Below, piece after piece: positions 27,443-35,206 of a DNA stretch of 64,000 nt. A model generated the notes under the pieces. It was not told the DNA's origin. It did no database searches and saw nothing but the letters and a program-made list of their open reading frames with translations. The stretch is from Pseudaminobacter soli (ex Li et al. 2025) (lineage in GTDB: Bacteria > Pseudomonadota > Alphaproteobacteria > Rhizobiales > Rhizobiaceae), in contig NZ_PXYL01000001.1 in NCBI RefSeq assembly GCF_003012705.1, forward strand, positions 558,001 through 622,000, written 5' to 3'. A program made the translations under genes and the position numbers. Position 1 is the stretch's first letter; each line of letters starts with the position of its first letter.

Positions 27443-28000
27443 ATGCTCAACCGCCGCCACTTCGCTGCTGCCATGGTCGCGCTGATCGCCTTTCCGGCCG
27501 TCGCATCGGCGCAGAATGCCATGCCGTCAGCCTCGCAGATCGAGCGCAGGCTGGAAGCTGCACCGCAGCGCCAGCTGCGTCGCGACCAGCGCGTGACGGT
27601 GGGCGAGTTCAAGCGGCGGCCGGAGCTGCGCCGCATGGCGCCGTCGATCGACATCCAGGCGATCAACTTCGAGTTCGGTTCGGCCGAGGTTCCCTATTCG
27701 CAATATGGCAAGCTCGAGCAGATCGCCAACGCCATCGAACGGCTGCAGCGCCGGCGGCCGAATACACGTATCCTGATCGAGGGGCATACCGACGCCGTCG
27801 GCTCGGCCCAGTCCAACCAGATACTCTCCGAGCGTCGTGCGGAGTCGATGAAGCGCGTCATGGTGCGCGAGTTCCGCATCCCGCCCCATGCGCTGGAAAC
27901 GGTCGGCTACGGCAAGGAATTTCTGCTTGTGCCGACGCAAGAAGAGAACTGGCAGAACCGCCGCGTAACCTTGAGGCGCATTGACGATTTCTTGCGCTGA
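27443..28000 (+). CDS. OmpA-family peptidoglycan-associated protein
   Basis: A 185-residue exported protein. The signal peptide is MLNRRHFAAAMVALIAFPAVASA. The C-terminal OmpA domain starts near residue 75 with INFEFGSAEVPYSQYGKLEQIA and includes ILIEGHTDAVGSAQSNQILSERRAES, the peptidoglycan-binding motif, ending with NRRVTLRRI. It lacks a lipobox and a beta-barrel, so it is a soluble periplasmic or loosely outer-membrane-bound protein. AAGGAG is nine bases upstream of the ATG. Terminated by a strong hairpin at 28028. Confidence 0.88.
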   Translation: MLNRRHFAAAMVALIAFPAVASAQNAMPSASQIERRLEAAPQRQLRRDQRVTVGEFKRRPELRRMAPSIDIQAINFEFGSAEVPYSQYGKLEQIANAIERLQRRRPNTRILIEGHTDAVGSAQSNQILSERRAESMKRVMVREFRIPPHALETVGYGKEFLLVPTQEENWQNRRVTLRRIDDFLR

Positions 28001-28027
28001 CAACCGCCTGATTTCCTGCTTTGAGAA

Positions 28028-28062
28028 GGGCCCGCCGATGATATCCATCGGCGGGCCCTTTC
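28028..28062 (+). terminator. Intrinsic terminator after the OmpA-like gene
   Basis: Perfect 13-pair stem (GGGCCCGCCGATG with its complement), loop ATATC, followed by TTTCC. Confidence 0.85.
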
Positions 28063-28350
28063 CGTCTCGGGCTCGAAAGGGCGATATTTATCAGTCGTTT
28101 AGATTTTACACGCGCCCGTGATGACGCCTTGAGACAGCGTCGCACTCTTGTGATTGGTATGTGTTTGGGAAGCCGACTATCTAAGTAGTGTCGGATGAAA
28201 TGCTCCTTACGAAAGCAAGTTTTTTGACAGTAGCGATCAAGTGCAAAAGTCAAAATATGGCGGATGTGAATAATAGTTGAGTTCTGCCAAGCGTTTCTAC
28301 GAAATATTCGTCTTGGGTGACGAGAAATATTGTTATTAAGGAGACGGAAA
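28063..28350 (+). promoter_or_regulatory. AT-rich leader of the 90-residue secreted protein gene
   Basis: No gene is seen. The stretch is clearly richer in A and T than its surroundings. An imperfect hairpin at 28303-28331 (AATATTCGTC with GACG and AATATT) ends six bases before the AAGGAG ribosome-binding site, so it could affect translation. A promoter is expected here but none is certain. Confidence 0.4.
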
Positions 28351-28623
28351 ATGAGAAAGATGCTTTTTGCTTTTGCGGCAGTTCTCCTTGGATCTGGCGC
28401 AGCCTTGGCCGACTCTGCACCGACTTCGGTCATTGTGAATCCGCACAGCATTGTTCGTGAGACCTTTGCGCAGGCGCGGATCACTGGCGACACGGCGCCG
28501 GAGGTCAAGATCGTCAAGCCGCAGTCGCGAGTGGACTTCAAGAGCGCCGCGGCCATCCAGGCTCCGCACTATGGCACTCAGTTCAATTCTCGTGACGGCG
28601 ACGCGGCGCCGCCGATGAATTGA
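28351..28623 (+). CDS. Small secreted protein with repeated APxSVIVNPxS motif
   Basis: A 90-residue protein with a signal peptide (cleavage after ALA at residue 20). The mature 70 residues begin DSAPTSVIVNPHS (21-33), contain a variant GDTAPEVKIVKPQS (46-59) and end NSRDGDAAPPMN (79-90). Related motifs occur in two other small secreted proteins at 32777 and 33681. No known domain is recognised. AAGGAG lies seven bases before the ATG. It has its own leader and terminator, so it is a single-gene unit, likely periplasmic or surface-located and possibly abundant or stress-induced (inference). Confidence 0.8.
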   Translation: MRKMLFAFAAVLLGSGAALADSAPTSVIVNPHSIVRETFAQARITGDTAPEVKIVKPQSRVDFKSAAAIQAPHYGTQFNSRDGDAAPPMN

Positions 28624-28671
28624 GCCGGCGAGATACTCCAACGAGCCTGTGTGGGTACGGGCTCGGGGCCC

Positions 28672-28710
28672 AAGGGCGACGGATCTGATCCGTCGCCCTT
28701 TTCATTTTTG
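28672..28710 (+). terminator. Intrinsic terminator of the 90-residue secreted protein gene
   Basis: Twelve-pair perfect stem AAGGGCGACGGA with its complement, five-base loop TCTGA, followed by TTCATTTTTG. Confidence 0.88.
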
Positions 28711-28731
28711 TCGAGGCCTTCCTTGCAAAAA

Positions 28732-28759
28732 AAAATCGCCGGTCGAAGCCGGCGATTTT
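28732..28759 (-). terminator. Terminator of ald
   Basis: Stem AAAATCGCCGG/CCGGCGATTTT with a six-base loop. On the minus strand the complement of the A-run (28727-28735) supplies the T tail. It lies 25 bases after the ald stop. Confidence 0.85.
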
Positions 28760-28784
28760 GCTTTGCGATCGGCGGTTCAAACGC

Positions 28785-29900
28785 TCAGGCGGCAAGAACC
28801 GCCTTCGGTTCCGCCATCTCGTAGCCGAGCGCCTCGGCCACCGCGCGGTTGGTGATCCGGCCCTTGTGCACATTGAGGCCGTTGCGCAGATGCGGCTCGT
28901 CCACCAGCGCCTTCAGGCCCCGGTCGGCCAGCAGCAGGCCATAGTGCAGCGTCGCGTTGTTCAACGCATGCGCCGAGGTGACCGGCACCGCGCCCGGCAT
29001 ATTGGCCACGCAGTAGTGGATGATGCCGTCGACCTCATAGGTCGGGTTTGCGTGGGTGGTCGGATGCGAGGTTTCGAAGCAGCCGCCCTGGTCGATCGCG
29101 ACGTCGACCAGCACCGAGCCCTTCTTCATGCCCGAGAGCATTTCGCGCGAGACGAGCTTGGGCGCGGCCGCACCGGGAATGAGCACGGCGCCAATTACCG
29201 CATCGGCCGAGAAGCATTCTTCCTCAAGTGCCTCGACGGTCGAGTAGCGGGTACGGACGCGGCCGTTGAATATGTCGTCGAGCTGACGCAGGCGCGGAAT
29301 GGAGCGGTCGAGGATGGTGACCTCCGCGCCGATGCCGACCGCCATCTTGGCTGCATTGAGGCCGACGACGCCGCCGCCGATGATGGCGACCTTGCCGGCC
29401 GGCACGCCGGGTACGCCACCAAGCAGCACGCCACGTCCGCCATTGGCCTTCTGCAGCGCAGTTGCGCCCGCCTGGATGGCCAGGCGGCCTGCGACTTCCG
29501 ACATCGGCGCCAGCAGCGGCAGGCCGCCGCGATCGTCGGTGACCGTCTCATAGGCGACGGCGGTGACGCCGGAGGCCAGCAGGCCCTTGGTCTGTTCCGG
29601 ATCCGGCGCCAGGTGCAGATAGGTGTAGAGGATCTGGCCTTCGCGCAGTTGCACCCATTCGTTGGGTTGCGGCTCCTTCACCTTGACGATCATGTCGGAC
29701 CGGGCGAAGACCTCCTCGGCCGTCTTGGCGATGGTTGCGCCGGCAACACGGTAGGCGTTGTCGTCGGCGCCGATGCCGGCGCCGGCACCCGTCTCGACCA
29801 GAACTTCGTGGCCGTGGGCGGCATATTCGCGTACTGCGCCTGGGGTCAGGCCGACGCGGTATTCATTGTTCTTGATTTCCTTGGGGCATCCGACGCGCAT
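28785..29900 (-). CDS. ald: Alanine dehydrogenase
   Basis: A 371-residue NAD-dependent enzyme converting L-alanine to pyruvate and ammonia, and the reverse. The N-terminal part has [20 protein letters not shown] with the conserved Arg and Lys substrate contacts. The Rossmann motif is [17 protein letters not shown], and catalytic regions include [19 protein letters not shown] and [18 protein letters not shown]. Length matches Bacillus Ald (378). It is divergent from an Lrp/AsnC-type regulator, the usual partner for control by alanine. Confidence 0.96.
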   Translation of the reverse strand: MRVGCPKEIKNNEYRVGLTPGAVREYAAHGHEVLVETGAGAGIGADDNAYRVAGATIAKTAEEVFARSDMIVKVKEPQPNEWVQLREGQILYTYLHLAPDPEQTKGLLASGVTAVAYETVTDDRGGLPLLAPMSEVAGRLAIQAGATALQKANGGRGVLLGGVPGVPAGKVAIIGGGVVGLNAAKMAVGIGAEVTILDRSIPRLRQLDDIFNGRVRTRYSTVEALEEECFSADAVIGAVLIPGAAAPKLVSREMLSGMKKGSVLVDVAIDQGGCFETSHPTTHANPTYEVDGIIHYCVANMPGAVPVTSAHALNNATLHYGLLLADRGLKALVDEPHLRNGLNVHKGRITNRAVAEALGYEMAEPKAVLAA

Positions 29901-30052
29901 TTGGGTCCTCCGCTGTTTTTTCCCTTGACGCTAGGGTAAGGTCAATGAAATCACAGAATCGGTCGTGCATCCTTGCGAAATGGGTTGCTGGTTGCCCTTA
30001 AAATAGGTATTTTTTGCACGAAAAGTACATTTCTTCGCAGGAAAGACGAAAA

Positions 30053-30526
30053 ATGTCTCTGGACAGGATTGATATCGCCATTCTCGACGCTTTGCAGAAG
30101 GATGGGCGCATTCCCAATGCGGCGCTGGCCGAAAAGGTCGGCCTGTCCCAATCGGCCTGCTCGCGTCGCCTGGACAATCTCGAAAAGAGCGGCGTCATCC
30201 GCGGCTACCATGCGCGGCTGTCGAATACCGCGCTGGGCCACCAGATGACGGCGATCGTGCATATTTCGCTGTCGGGGCAGTTCGAGAAGACGCTGTCCGA
30301 CTTCGAGGCGGCGATCAAGCGCTGCCCTAACGTGTTGTCCTGCCACCTGATGTCGGGGGAATACGACTATATTTTGCGCATCGCCGCCAAGGACCTCGCC
30401 GATTACGAGCGCATCCACAAGGAATGGCTATCGGCGATGCCGCATGTGACCAAGATCAATTCCTCCTTTGCGCTCCGCGAGATCATCGACCGGACAGCCT
30501 TGGGCATGAAGCCCGAACTGGCCTGA
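30053..30526 (+). CDS. Lrp/AsnC-family transcriptional regulator
   Basis: A 157-residue regulator with an N-terminal helix-turn-helix (LDRIDIAILDALQKDGR... SQSACSRRLDNLEKSGVI) and a C-terminal RAM/ACT ligand-binding domain (IVHISLSGQFEKTLSDFE, GEYDYILRI). Proteins of this type placed divergently from ald usually activate it in response to alanine (AldR-like); the role here is inferred from position. The ATG at 30053 follows GGAAAG; an upstream in-frame ATG at 30014 adds 13 residues that do not match the family start. The 152-bp shared upstream region is AT-rich. Confidence 0.88.
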   Translation: MSLDRIDIAILDALQKDGRIPNAALAEKVGLSQSACSRRLDNLEKSGVIRGYHARLSNTALGHQMTAIVHISLSGQFEKTLSDFEAAIKRCPNVLSCHLMSGEYDYILRIAAKDLADYERIHKEWLSAMPHVTKINSSFALREIIDRTALGMKPELA

Positions 30527-30692
30527 CCGCAAAGCACCGGCCCAAATAACTTTCCCAACGTAATCGCATTGGGTGGGCGCCGCGTCATTCCCCTGTCATC
30601 CGCACCTGCTGGACTTGCGAAAAATTCGGCGCGAAACTCTCCCGGTTTCGACGTCGATTTTTTTGAACCTTATTCCGCAGGAGAGAAAACTC

Positions 30693-32672
30693 ATGTCGCA
30701 GGTGCTTCATTCGATCACCCGCCGGTCCTTTCTGGCAGGCTCTGCCGCCGTCGGCGCCCTGGTGATGCTGCATCCCTTTTCGGCGCGCGCGCAGGCCAAC
30801 CAGGCTCATCTTCGCATCATGGAGACCACCGACATCCATGTGAACGTGCTGCCGTACGACTACTACGCCGACAAGCCCAACGACACGATGGGCCTTTCCC
30901 GTACCGCCTCGATCATCGACGCCGTGCGCAGGGAAGCCACCAACAGCATGCTGATCGACAACGGCGACCTGCTGCAGGGCAGCCCCATGGGCGACTACAT
31001 CGCCTATGAGAAGGGCCTGAAAGAAGGTGACGTTCACCCGATCATGAAGGGCATGAACCTGCTCGGCTACGAGTGCTCGACGCTCGGCAACCATGAGTTC
31101 AATTACGGCCTATCCTTCCTCGACAAGGTGCTGGCCTCCGCGAACTTCCCCTTCGTCTGCGCCAACCTCGTTCGCGGTACGCAGCTCGCGTCGAACCCGC
31201 GCGACGACAAGCTCTATCTCAAGCCCTATGTGATCCTCGACAGGAAGCTCAAGGACGGCGCAGGTGAGGAGCATCCGATCCGCATCGGCGTCATCGGCTT
31301 CGTGCCGCCGCAGGTCATGATCTGGGATGCCAAGAACCTGACCGGCAATGTGATGACGCGCGACATCGTCGAGGCGGCCAAGGCCTGGGTGCCGCAGATG
31401 AAGGAAGAGGGCGCCGACATCGTGATCGCGCTTTCGCATTCCGGCATCGACACCAAGCAAAGCGACCTCATGGAGAACGCGTCGTTCTTCCTGGCCGGCG
31501 TCGAGGGCATCGATGCGGTCTTCACCGGCCACCAGCATCTGGTCTTCCCGGGCAAGAAGGATTTCCAGGGGCTCGAGGGCGTGGACACCGAAAAGGGCAC
31601 GCTGCAGGGCAAGCCCGCCGTGATGGGCGGCTTCTGGGGCTCGCATATGGGCCTGATCGACCTGCTCTTGGAGCGCGACGGCAACAAGTGGCGCGTGGCG
31701 TCGGCCACTTCCGAGGCGCGGCCGATCTATGAGCGCGTCGACAACAAGAACAAGGCGCTCGTCGAGGACGACAGCCGCCTCGTCGATGCGCTCAAGGAAG
31801 ATCATGAAGCGACGCTCGCCTATGTGCGCCGCCCGGTCGGCAAGACCTCGGCGCCGCTCTATTCCTACTTCGCGCTGGTCGCCGACGATCCGTCGGTGCA
31901 GATCGTGAGCCAGGCGCAGACCTGGTACATCAAGGATCTGCTCAAGGACTCGAAGTGGAAGGACCTGCCGGTGCTGTCGGCAGCTGCGCCCTTCAAGGCC
32001 GGCGGCCGCGGCGGCGCCGACTACTACACCGACGTGCCGGCCGGCGACATCGCCATCAAGAACGTCGCCGACCTCTATCTCTACCCGAACACAGTGCGGG
32101 CGGTTGAGGTCACCGGCGCGCAGGTCAAGGAATGGTTGGAAATGTCGGCCGGCATCTTCAACAAGATCGAGCCGGGCAAGGCCGACCAGGTGCTCATCAA
32201 CAAGGACTTCCCGTCCTACAATTATGACGTCATCGACGGCGTGACCTACAAAATCGACCTGTCGGAAGCGCCGAAATACGATGCCAAGGGCGGGGTTGCC
32301 AACGCCTCGTCGAACCGTATCAAGGATCTCATGTTCGAGGGGAAACCCATTGATCCGGAAGCGAAATTCGTGGTCGCCACCAACAATTACCGCGCCGGCG
32401 GCGGCGGCAATTTCCCTGACATCAACGAATCCAAGATCATCTTCGAAGCCCCGGATACGAACCGCGACGTGATCGTCCGCTATATCGTCGAGCAGAAGAC
32501 CATCAACCCGTCGGCCGACGGCAACTGGTCGTTCGCGCCGCTACCGGGCACGACGGTGATCTTCGAAACCGGCCCGAAGGCGAAGCAGTTCCTCGATCAG
32601 GTCCAGGGCGTGAAGATCGAAGCGGCCGGCGACGGTGCGGACGGGTTCGCGAAATACCGTATCATTCTTTGA
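30693..32672 (+). CDS. cpdB: 2',3'-cyclic-nucleotide 2'-phosphodiesterase/3'-nucleotidase, Tat-exported
   Basis: A 659-residue periplasmic enzyme that hydrolyses 2',3'-cyclic nucleotides and 3'-nucleotides. The Tat signal is clear: TRRSFLAGSAAVGALVM, cleaved near ARA. The metallophosphoesterase domain (about 38-290) has TTDIHVNVLPYDYY, DNGDLLQGSPMG and LGNHEFNYG, all metal-binding motifs. The C-terminal 5'-nucleotidase domain (about 390-600) has NNYRAGGGGNFP, the substrate-stacking region. CAGGAG lies ten bases before the ATG. It allows growth on extracellular nucleotides as phosphate or purine source, fitting the salvage genes elsewhere in the window. Confidence 0.93.
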   Translation: MSQVLHSITRRSFLAGSAAVGALVMLHPFSARAQANQAHLRIMETTDIHVNVLPYDYYADKPNDTMGLSRTASIIDAVRREATNSMLIDNGDLLQGSPMGDYIAYEKGLKEGDVHPIMKGMNLLGYECSTLGNHEFNYGLSFLDKVLASANFPFVCANLVRGTQLASNPRDDKLYLKPYVILDRKLKDGAGEEHPIRIGVIGFVPPQVMIWDAKNLTGNVMTRDIVEAAKAWVPQMKEEGADIVIALSHSGIDTKQSDLMENASFFLAGVEGIDAVFTGHQHLVFPGKKDFQGLEGVDTEKGTLQGKPAVMGGFWGSHMGLIDLLLERDGNKWRVASATSEARPIYERVDNKNKALVEDDSRLVDALKEDHEATLAYVRRPVGKTSAPLYSYFALVADDPSVQIVSQAQTWYIKDLLKDSKWKDLPVLSAAAPFKAGGRGGADYYTDVPAGDIAIKNVADLYLYPNTVRAVEVTGAQVKEWLEMSAGIFNKIEPGKADQVLINKDFPSYNYDVIDGVTYKIDLSEAPKYDAKGGVANASSNRIKDLMFEGKPIDPEAKFVVATNNYRAGGGGNFPDINESKIIFEAPDTNRDVIVRYIVEQKTINPSADGNWSFAPLPGTTVIFETGPKAKQFLDQVQGVKIEAAGDGADGFAKYRIIL

Positions 32673-32721
32673 GCGGCAGCAAGCCTTCCACAGCACTGGG
32701 GGGTCGAAAAGAGCAAAAGAG

Positions 32722-32749
32722 AAGGGCGGCAGAATGGTCTGCCGCCCTT
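32722..32749. terminator. Shared terminator between cpdB and the Gly/Tyr-rich protein gene
   Basis: Perfect 12-pair stem AAGGGCGGCAGA with its complement, loop ATGG. On the minus strand it is followed by TCTCTTTTGCTCTTTTC, giving the better T tail; it may work in both directions. Confidence 0.8.
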
Positions 32750-32776
32750 GCTGTTTGGGAGGTGACAATCAGGCCG

Positions 32777-33298
32777 TCAGCGGCTGATCTCCACGCTCTG
32801 AGGGTTCACGATGACCGAGGACGGTGCCGCGTCGCCACCGCGCATATTGCGCGTGGTGGTAGCGAAGCCGCCGAAGCCGACAGCGCCGCCGCCGCCCATG
32901 CCATAGCCGGCGCCGATGCCATAGTACCTGGGCGCCCCATAGGCGCCAAAGCCGTAGTACCGAGATCCATAGGCGCCGATGCCGTAGTAGCGAGGCCCGT
33001 AGGCGCCAAAGCCATAGTGCCGAGGCCCATAGACGCGATGGTGTACGACCCTGCCAATGCCATAGGACCGATGATACGGCACATAGGCGCCATGGTGAAC
33101 GCCGCGCACGCCATAGTGCCGATGCGGCCCATAGGCGCCGAGGCCGCGGGTTCCGGAGATTCCGTAGTTTGCAGGCGGGCGTACCACATTTACGGGCGGT
33201 GCAGCATCGCCCATACGCGAGTTATAGTCCTGAGCCATAGCCAGAGAGGCGCTCGACGCCACAAGCAATGCGGCGAAGGGGATGATGAGCTTTTTCAT
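32777..33298 (-). CDS. Secreted Gly/Tyr-rich repeat protein with GDAAP motifs
   Basis: A 173-residue protein. The signal peptide ends near AMA (22). The mature protein starts with YNSRMGDAAPPVN (25-37), then a His/Tyr/Gly-rich core, in which residues 90-131 consist of ten-residue units of the form YG[PSA]RYYG[FI]GA, then a glycine run, and finally GGDAAPSSVIVNPQS (154-168). The end motifs are shared, in swapped order, with the 90-residue protein at 28351. No known domain; it is probably extracytoplasmic and may form a flexible or adhesive structure (inference). GGAG lies eight bases before the ATG. A 28-bp palindrome sits about 95 bp upstream. Confidence 0.82.
   Translation of the reverse strand: MKKLIIPFAALLVASSASLAMAQDYNSRMGDAAPPVNVVRPPANYGISGTRGLGAYGPHRHYGVRGVHHGAYVPYHRSYGIGRVVHHRVYGPRHYGFGAYGPRYYGIGAYGSRYYGFGAYGAPRYYGIGAGYGMGGGGAVGFGGFATTTRNMRGGDAAPSSVIVNPQSVEISR
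32906..33031 (-). repeat. 30-bp coding repeats (YGxRYYGxGA units)
   Basis: Four consecutive near-identical 30-base units inside the Gly/Tyr-rich gene. They encode residues 90-131. Differences are mainly at the third residue (P, S, A) and at F/I, so the array is coding and not a CRISPR. Confidence 0.85.
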
Positions 33299-33680
33299 GG
33301 ATATTCTCCGTTTTCTTAGTCGCTCGAAAGGGTGGCCTTTAACCAGGCGTCGAGCCGACACAGAATTACGAAGATAAGTCTGGGAGATTTTTCCTATCTT
33401 CGTTACTTAACAAAGATAGGCTTTGTGCCGTCCACCTACAAATCAATCCGTCGCGACGCTTGGATCACAGGGCGTCACGTGTTCGTGTGGCTAAAGGATT
33501 GCATTGGGTGGATGGGCCAGGGAAGGGAGGAGACGGCTTGGGAGGAATAGCCGTCTCCGCAAGCGCCGGGCATCTTAGCGATGCGCGCAGGGGCGCTCTA
33601 GTGTCATGAATTCACGGGATTTTCCGTATCAATGACGGGTTCTTCAGCCAGCGGAATGCCGGCTGGACAAGCCGCTGCGA
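33299..33680. promoter_or_regulatory. 382-bp region holding a palindromic operator and a stem-loop
   Basis: No credible gene. The first part (33299-33430) is the upstream region of the Gly/Tyr-rich gene and holds the palindrome described separately. A perfect ten-pair stem-loop lies at 33529-33558 (GGAGACGGCT and its complement, ten-base loop) on the downstream side of the 78-residue protein gene; it has no clear T-run on either side. Confidence 0.5.
33366..33420 (-). promoter_or_regulatory. Putative operator: 28-bp palindrome plus a third half-site
   Basis: At 33393-33420 two arms CCTATCTT[T/C]GTTA face each other around a two-base centre, differing at one position. A third copy of the half-site, TTATCTTCGTAA, lies at 33366-33378 in the same orientation as one arm. 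On the minus strand these are about 70-122 bases upstream of the start of the Gly/Tyr-rich gene, where a regulator dimer would be expected to bind. The regulator is unknown. Confidence 0.55.
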
Positions 33681-33917
33681 TTAGCGGTTGTTGGCGCGCT
33701 GCTCGATGATCTTTGCGCGTTCCTGCTGGTTGGTCGCGCCGACCGGCGAGGTCACGGGATTGCTGGAAGAATAGTCGCTGTTGAGCGACGGCTTGACGAC
33801 GACGGAGGCCGGAGCGAAGTCGCGCATCGTATTCGGCTGCGCCGGAAGGTTGCTCTGGGCGAAAGCTGCGCCAGCAGTCATGACAACAGCAGTCAGAGCG
33901 ATAATGGTCTTTTTCAT
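33681..33917 (-). CDS. Small secreted protein with APxSVVVKPS motif
   Basis: A 78-residue protein with a signal peptide (MKKTIIALTAVVMTAGAAFA, cleavage at 20). The mature part contains RDFAPASVVVKPS (32-44), which matches the motif in the secreted proteins at 28351 and 32777, then a Ser/Asn-rich linker and a basic C-terminus (QQERAKIIEQRANNR). No known family is recognised. GGAG lies nine bases before the ATG. A GTGCAGT/ACTGCAC inverted repeat lies 54-73 bases upstream. Confidence 0.78.
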   Translation of the reverse strand: MKKTIIALTAVVMTAGAAFAQSNLPAQPNTMRDFAPASVVVKPSLNSDYSSSNPVTSPVGATNQQERAKIIEQRANNR

Positions 33918-34478
33918 TGTTAGTCTCCAATGTTATGCCTGGTTGCGGGCGTGCCGAGAGGTTAGGTGGAGTGCAGTCTTGTAACTGCACAGCACCTTCG
34001 AAGTATGGGCGTGTTCGTATTGAAGCGTGCCCGAAGGAATACTTGGGAGGGCCCTCTCGGCTCTCACAACCATTGGTGCTCATATGGGCGAAGCCGTCGC
34101 GAAAATTAAGCCGGCTGAGGTTCAATCCGGTGCGAGGCGCCCCGGGAGGTCGATCACGGGAATGTGTATGTGGGTTACAGAAGCCTTGTGGCGTATGGGC
34201 TTGGCCCGCTCGCGGCGCGCAAGAGTGGTGCCGCCACATGGCCAAGAGCGGGCAAAAAATTCTTTCGAGGCTGCCCTTGAAGGCGCTGATTTTCTACCTG
34301 GCCCTGCCACAGACCGGTTTTCAGGGCCTTGGTGGTCGTGCACGTCGAGTCGCGTTGGGCGGGACAATTCGGTCTGATGCCTCATGACGCAGCAGACTTG
34401 GCCGCACAGCTGGTCGATTTGCATTGACGCGTCCGTTGCGGCGACCCAAAAGACGCCTCGCAGATAAAGGAGGCGGCA
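33918..34478. other. 561-bp region without a supported gene
   Basis: Apart from the short inverted repeat at 33971-33990 (upstream of the 78-residue protein gene) I see nothing here. Open frames exist on both strands, up to 156 codons, but they lack ribosome-binding sites, and none resembles a known family. Confidence 0.4.
33971..33990. repeat. Inverted repeat upstream of the 78-residue secreted protein gene
   Basis: GTGCAGT and ACTGCAC separated by CTTGTA, located 54-73 bases before the start codon; a possible operator or promoter element. Confidence 0.4.
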
Positions 34479-34772
34479 TTGATCCGGCACATCGTATTCT
34501 TCAGCGCTAAGGAAGGGCAGGACGTGCAGGCTGTTCGCTCGGGTCTGCTCGCGCTGGCCGCCATTCCGCATTCGAGCCACTTCGAGGTGACGGTCAACAC
34601 CAAGGTCGATCCGCTTTGCGACGCGATCGACCTGGTCGTCTATGCCGAATTTGCCGACGCTGCTGCGCTTGCGGCCTACAAGGCCCACCCGATCTATGCC
34701 GAGACCACGCGCAAGGTCCGGCCGATGCGCGAACTGCGCTTTTCGGCCGATGTGGTGGCCGAGGCGGGCTGA
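34479..34772 (+). CDS. Dabb-family stress-responsive barrel protein
   Basis: A 97-residue dimeric alpha/beta-barrel (Dabb) protein, starting IRHIVFFSAKEGQD and ending with KAHPIYAETTRKVRPMRELRFSADV. The segment KAHP near residue 67 is the usual Dabb HxxH-like site region. Function is unknown; relatives are stress proteins or cyclases. It starts with TTG, chosen because AAGGAGG lies five bases upstream and no ATG or GTG is available nearby. It stands alone. Confidence 0.85.
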   Translation: MIRHIVFFSAKEGQDVQAVRSGLLALAAIPHSSHFEVTVNTKVDPLCDAIDLVVYAEFADAAALAAYKAHPIYAETTRKVRPMRELRFSADVVAEAG

Positions 34773-34784
34773 CGCCTCTCTTGA

Positions 34785-34840
34785 GTTGGCATGCCAACCA
34801 ATTGGCATGGCGCACTTTTCGCACCTGGCACCTGTGCCAG
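34785..34840. promoter_or_regulatory. Palindromic elements upstream of the sigma-54 promoter
   Basis: A perfect 14-base palindrome GTTGGCATGCCAAC lies at 34785-34798, with TTGGCATG repeated at 34802-34809. A second palindrome, CTGGCACCTGTGCCAG, is at 34825-34840, and TTGGCGCGCCAG follows near 34875. They are 90-195 bases before the sigma-54 site, the usual distance for enhancer-binding proteins. Confidence 0.5.
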
Positions 34841-34963
34841 TCTGTGGCATCTGTCCCAAAACGATCCAGGCAAGTTGGCGCGCCAGTGACCCGATACGGT
34901 GCGGGTGGCCAAGATTCCTACGGAAACCCGCGCATTTTCGGCGATTGGGGCGTCAACCTCGAC

Positions 34964-34980
34964 TTGGCACGGCGATTGCA
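34964..34980 (+). promoter_or_regulatory. Sigma-54 (RpoN) -24/-12 promoter
   Basis: TTGGCACG-N4-TTGCA matches the sigma-54 consensus at every defined position. Transcription would start near 34992. The downstream gene on this strand is the ParB-like gene at 35207, leaving a leader of about 215 bases. Whether it is used is unproven. Confidence 0.6.
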
Positions 34981-35206
34981 TTGTTATGAGTGCAAGGCAG
35001 GGGTTCTTGAATCCAAGACAGGGGGCTTTGCATGAGGCAGTTATGCTGCCTTCGGAGGGGAAGGGGTTCGGCCTGAGTGTGACTTCTAGTCTGCCGGTCT
35101 AGCACCTTCCCCGACGAAGTTTTGGGCCCAGCCGCTGGGCAATGGACAACCTCCCGCAATGCGCTAATCATGCAATCGGGGCACGGTGCCCCTTGCAGGC
35201 CAGGCG

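Larger units (their letters stand above)
34773..35206 (+). other. 434-bp region with palindromes and a sigma-54 promoter
   Basis: No large gene. It holds palindromic TGGC/GCCA elements at 34785-34885, a consensus sigma-54 promoter at 34964-34980, a possible 14-codon leader (35032-35076, ATG after AGGGGG) and the symmetric GGGGCAC-G-GTGCCCC at 35178-35192, just before the ParB-like gene. Confidence 0.5.

Noticed and set aside
32906-33031. Regular 30-bp repeats that could be taken for a CRISPR array
   Set aside because: The units are adjacent without spacers and encode the decapeptide repeat YGxRYYGxGA in one clear frame.
33332-33550. 72-codon frame on the plus strand
   Set aside because: It overlaps the palindromic operator and lacks a ribosome-binding site, and the product resembles no protein family.
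34122-34859. 245-codon open frame on the minus strand
   Set aside because: It overlaps the Dabb gene in antisense, and the rest is composition-driven, with no start signal.
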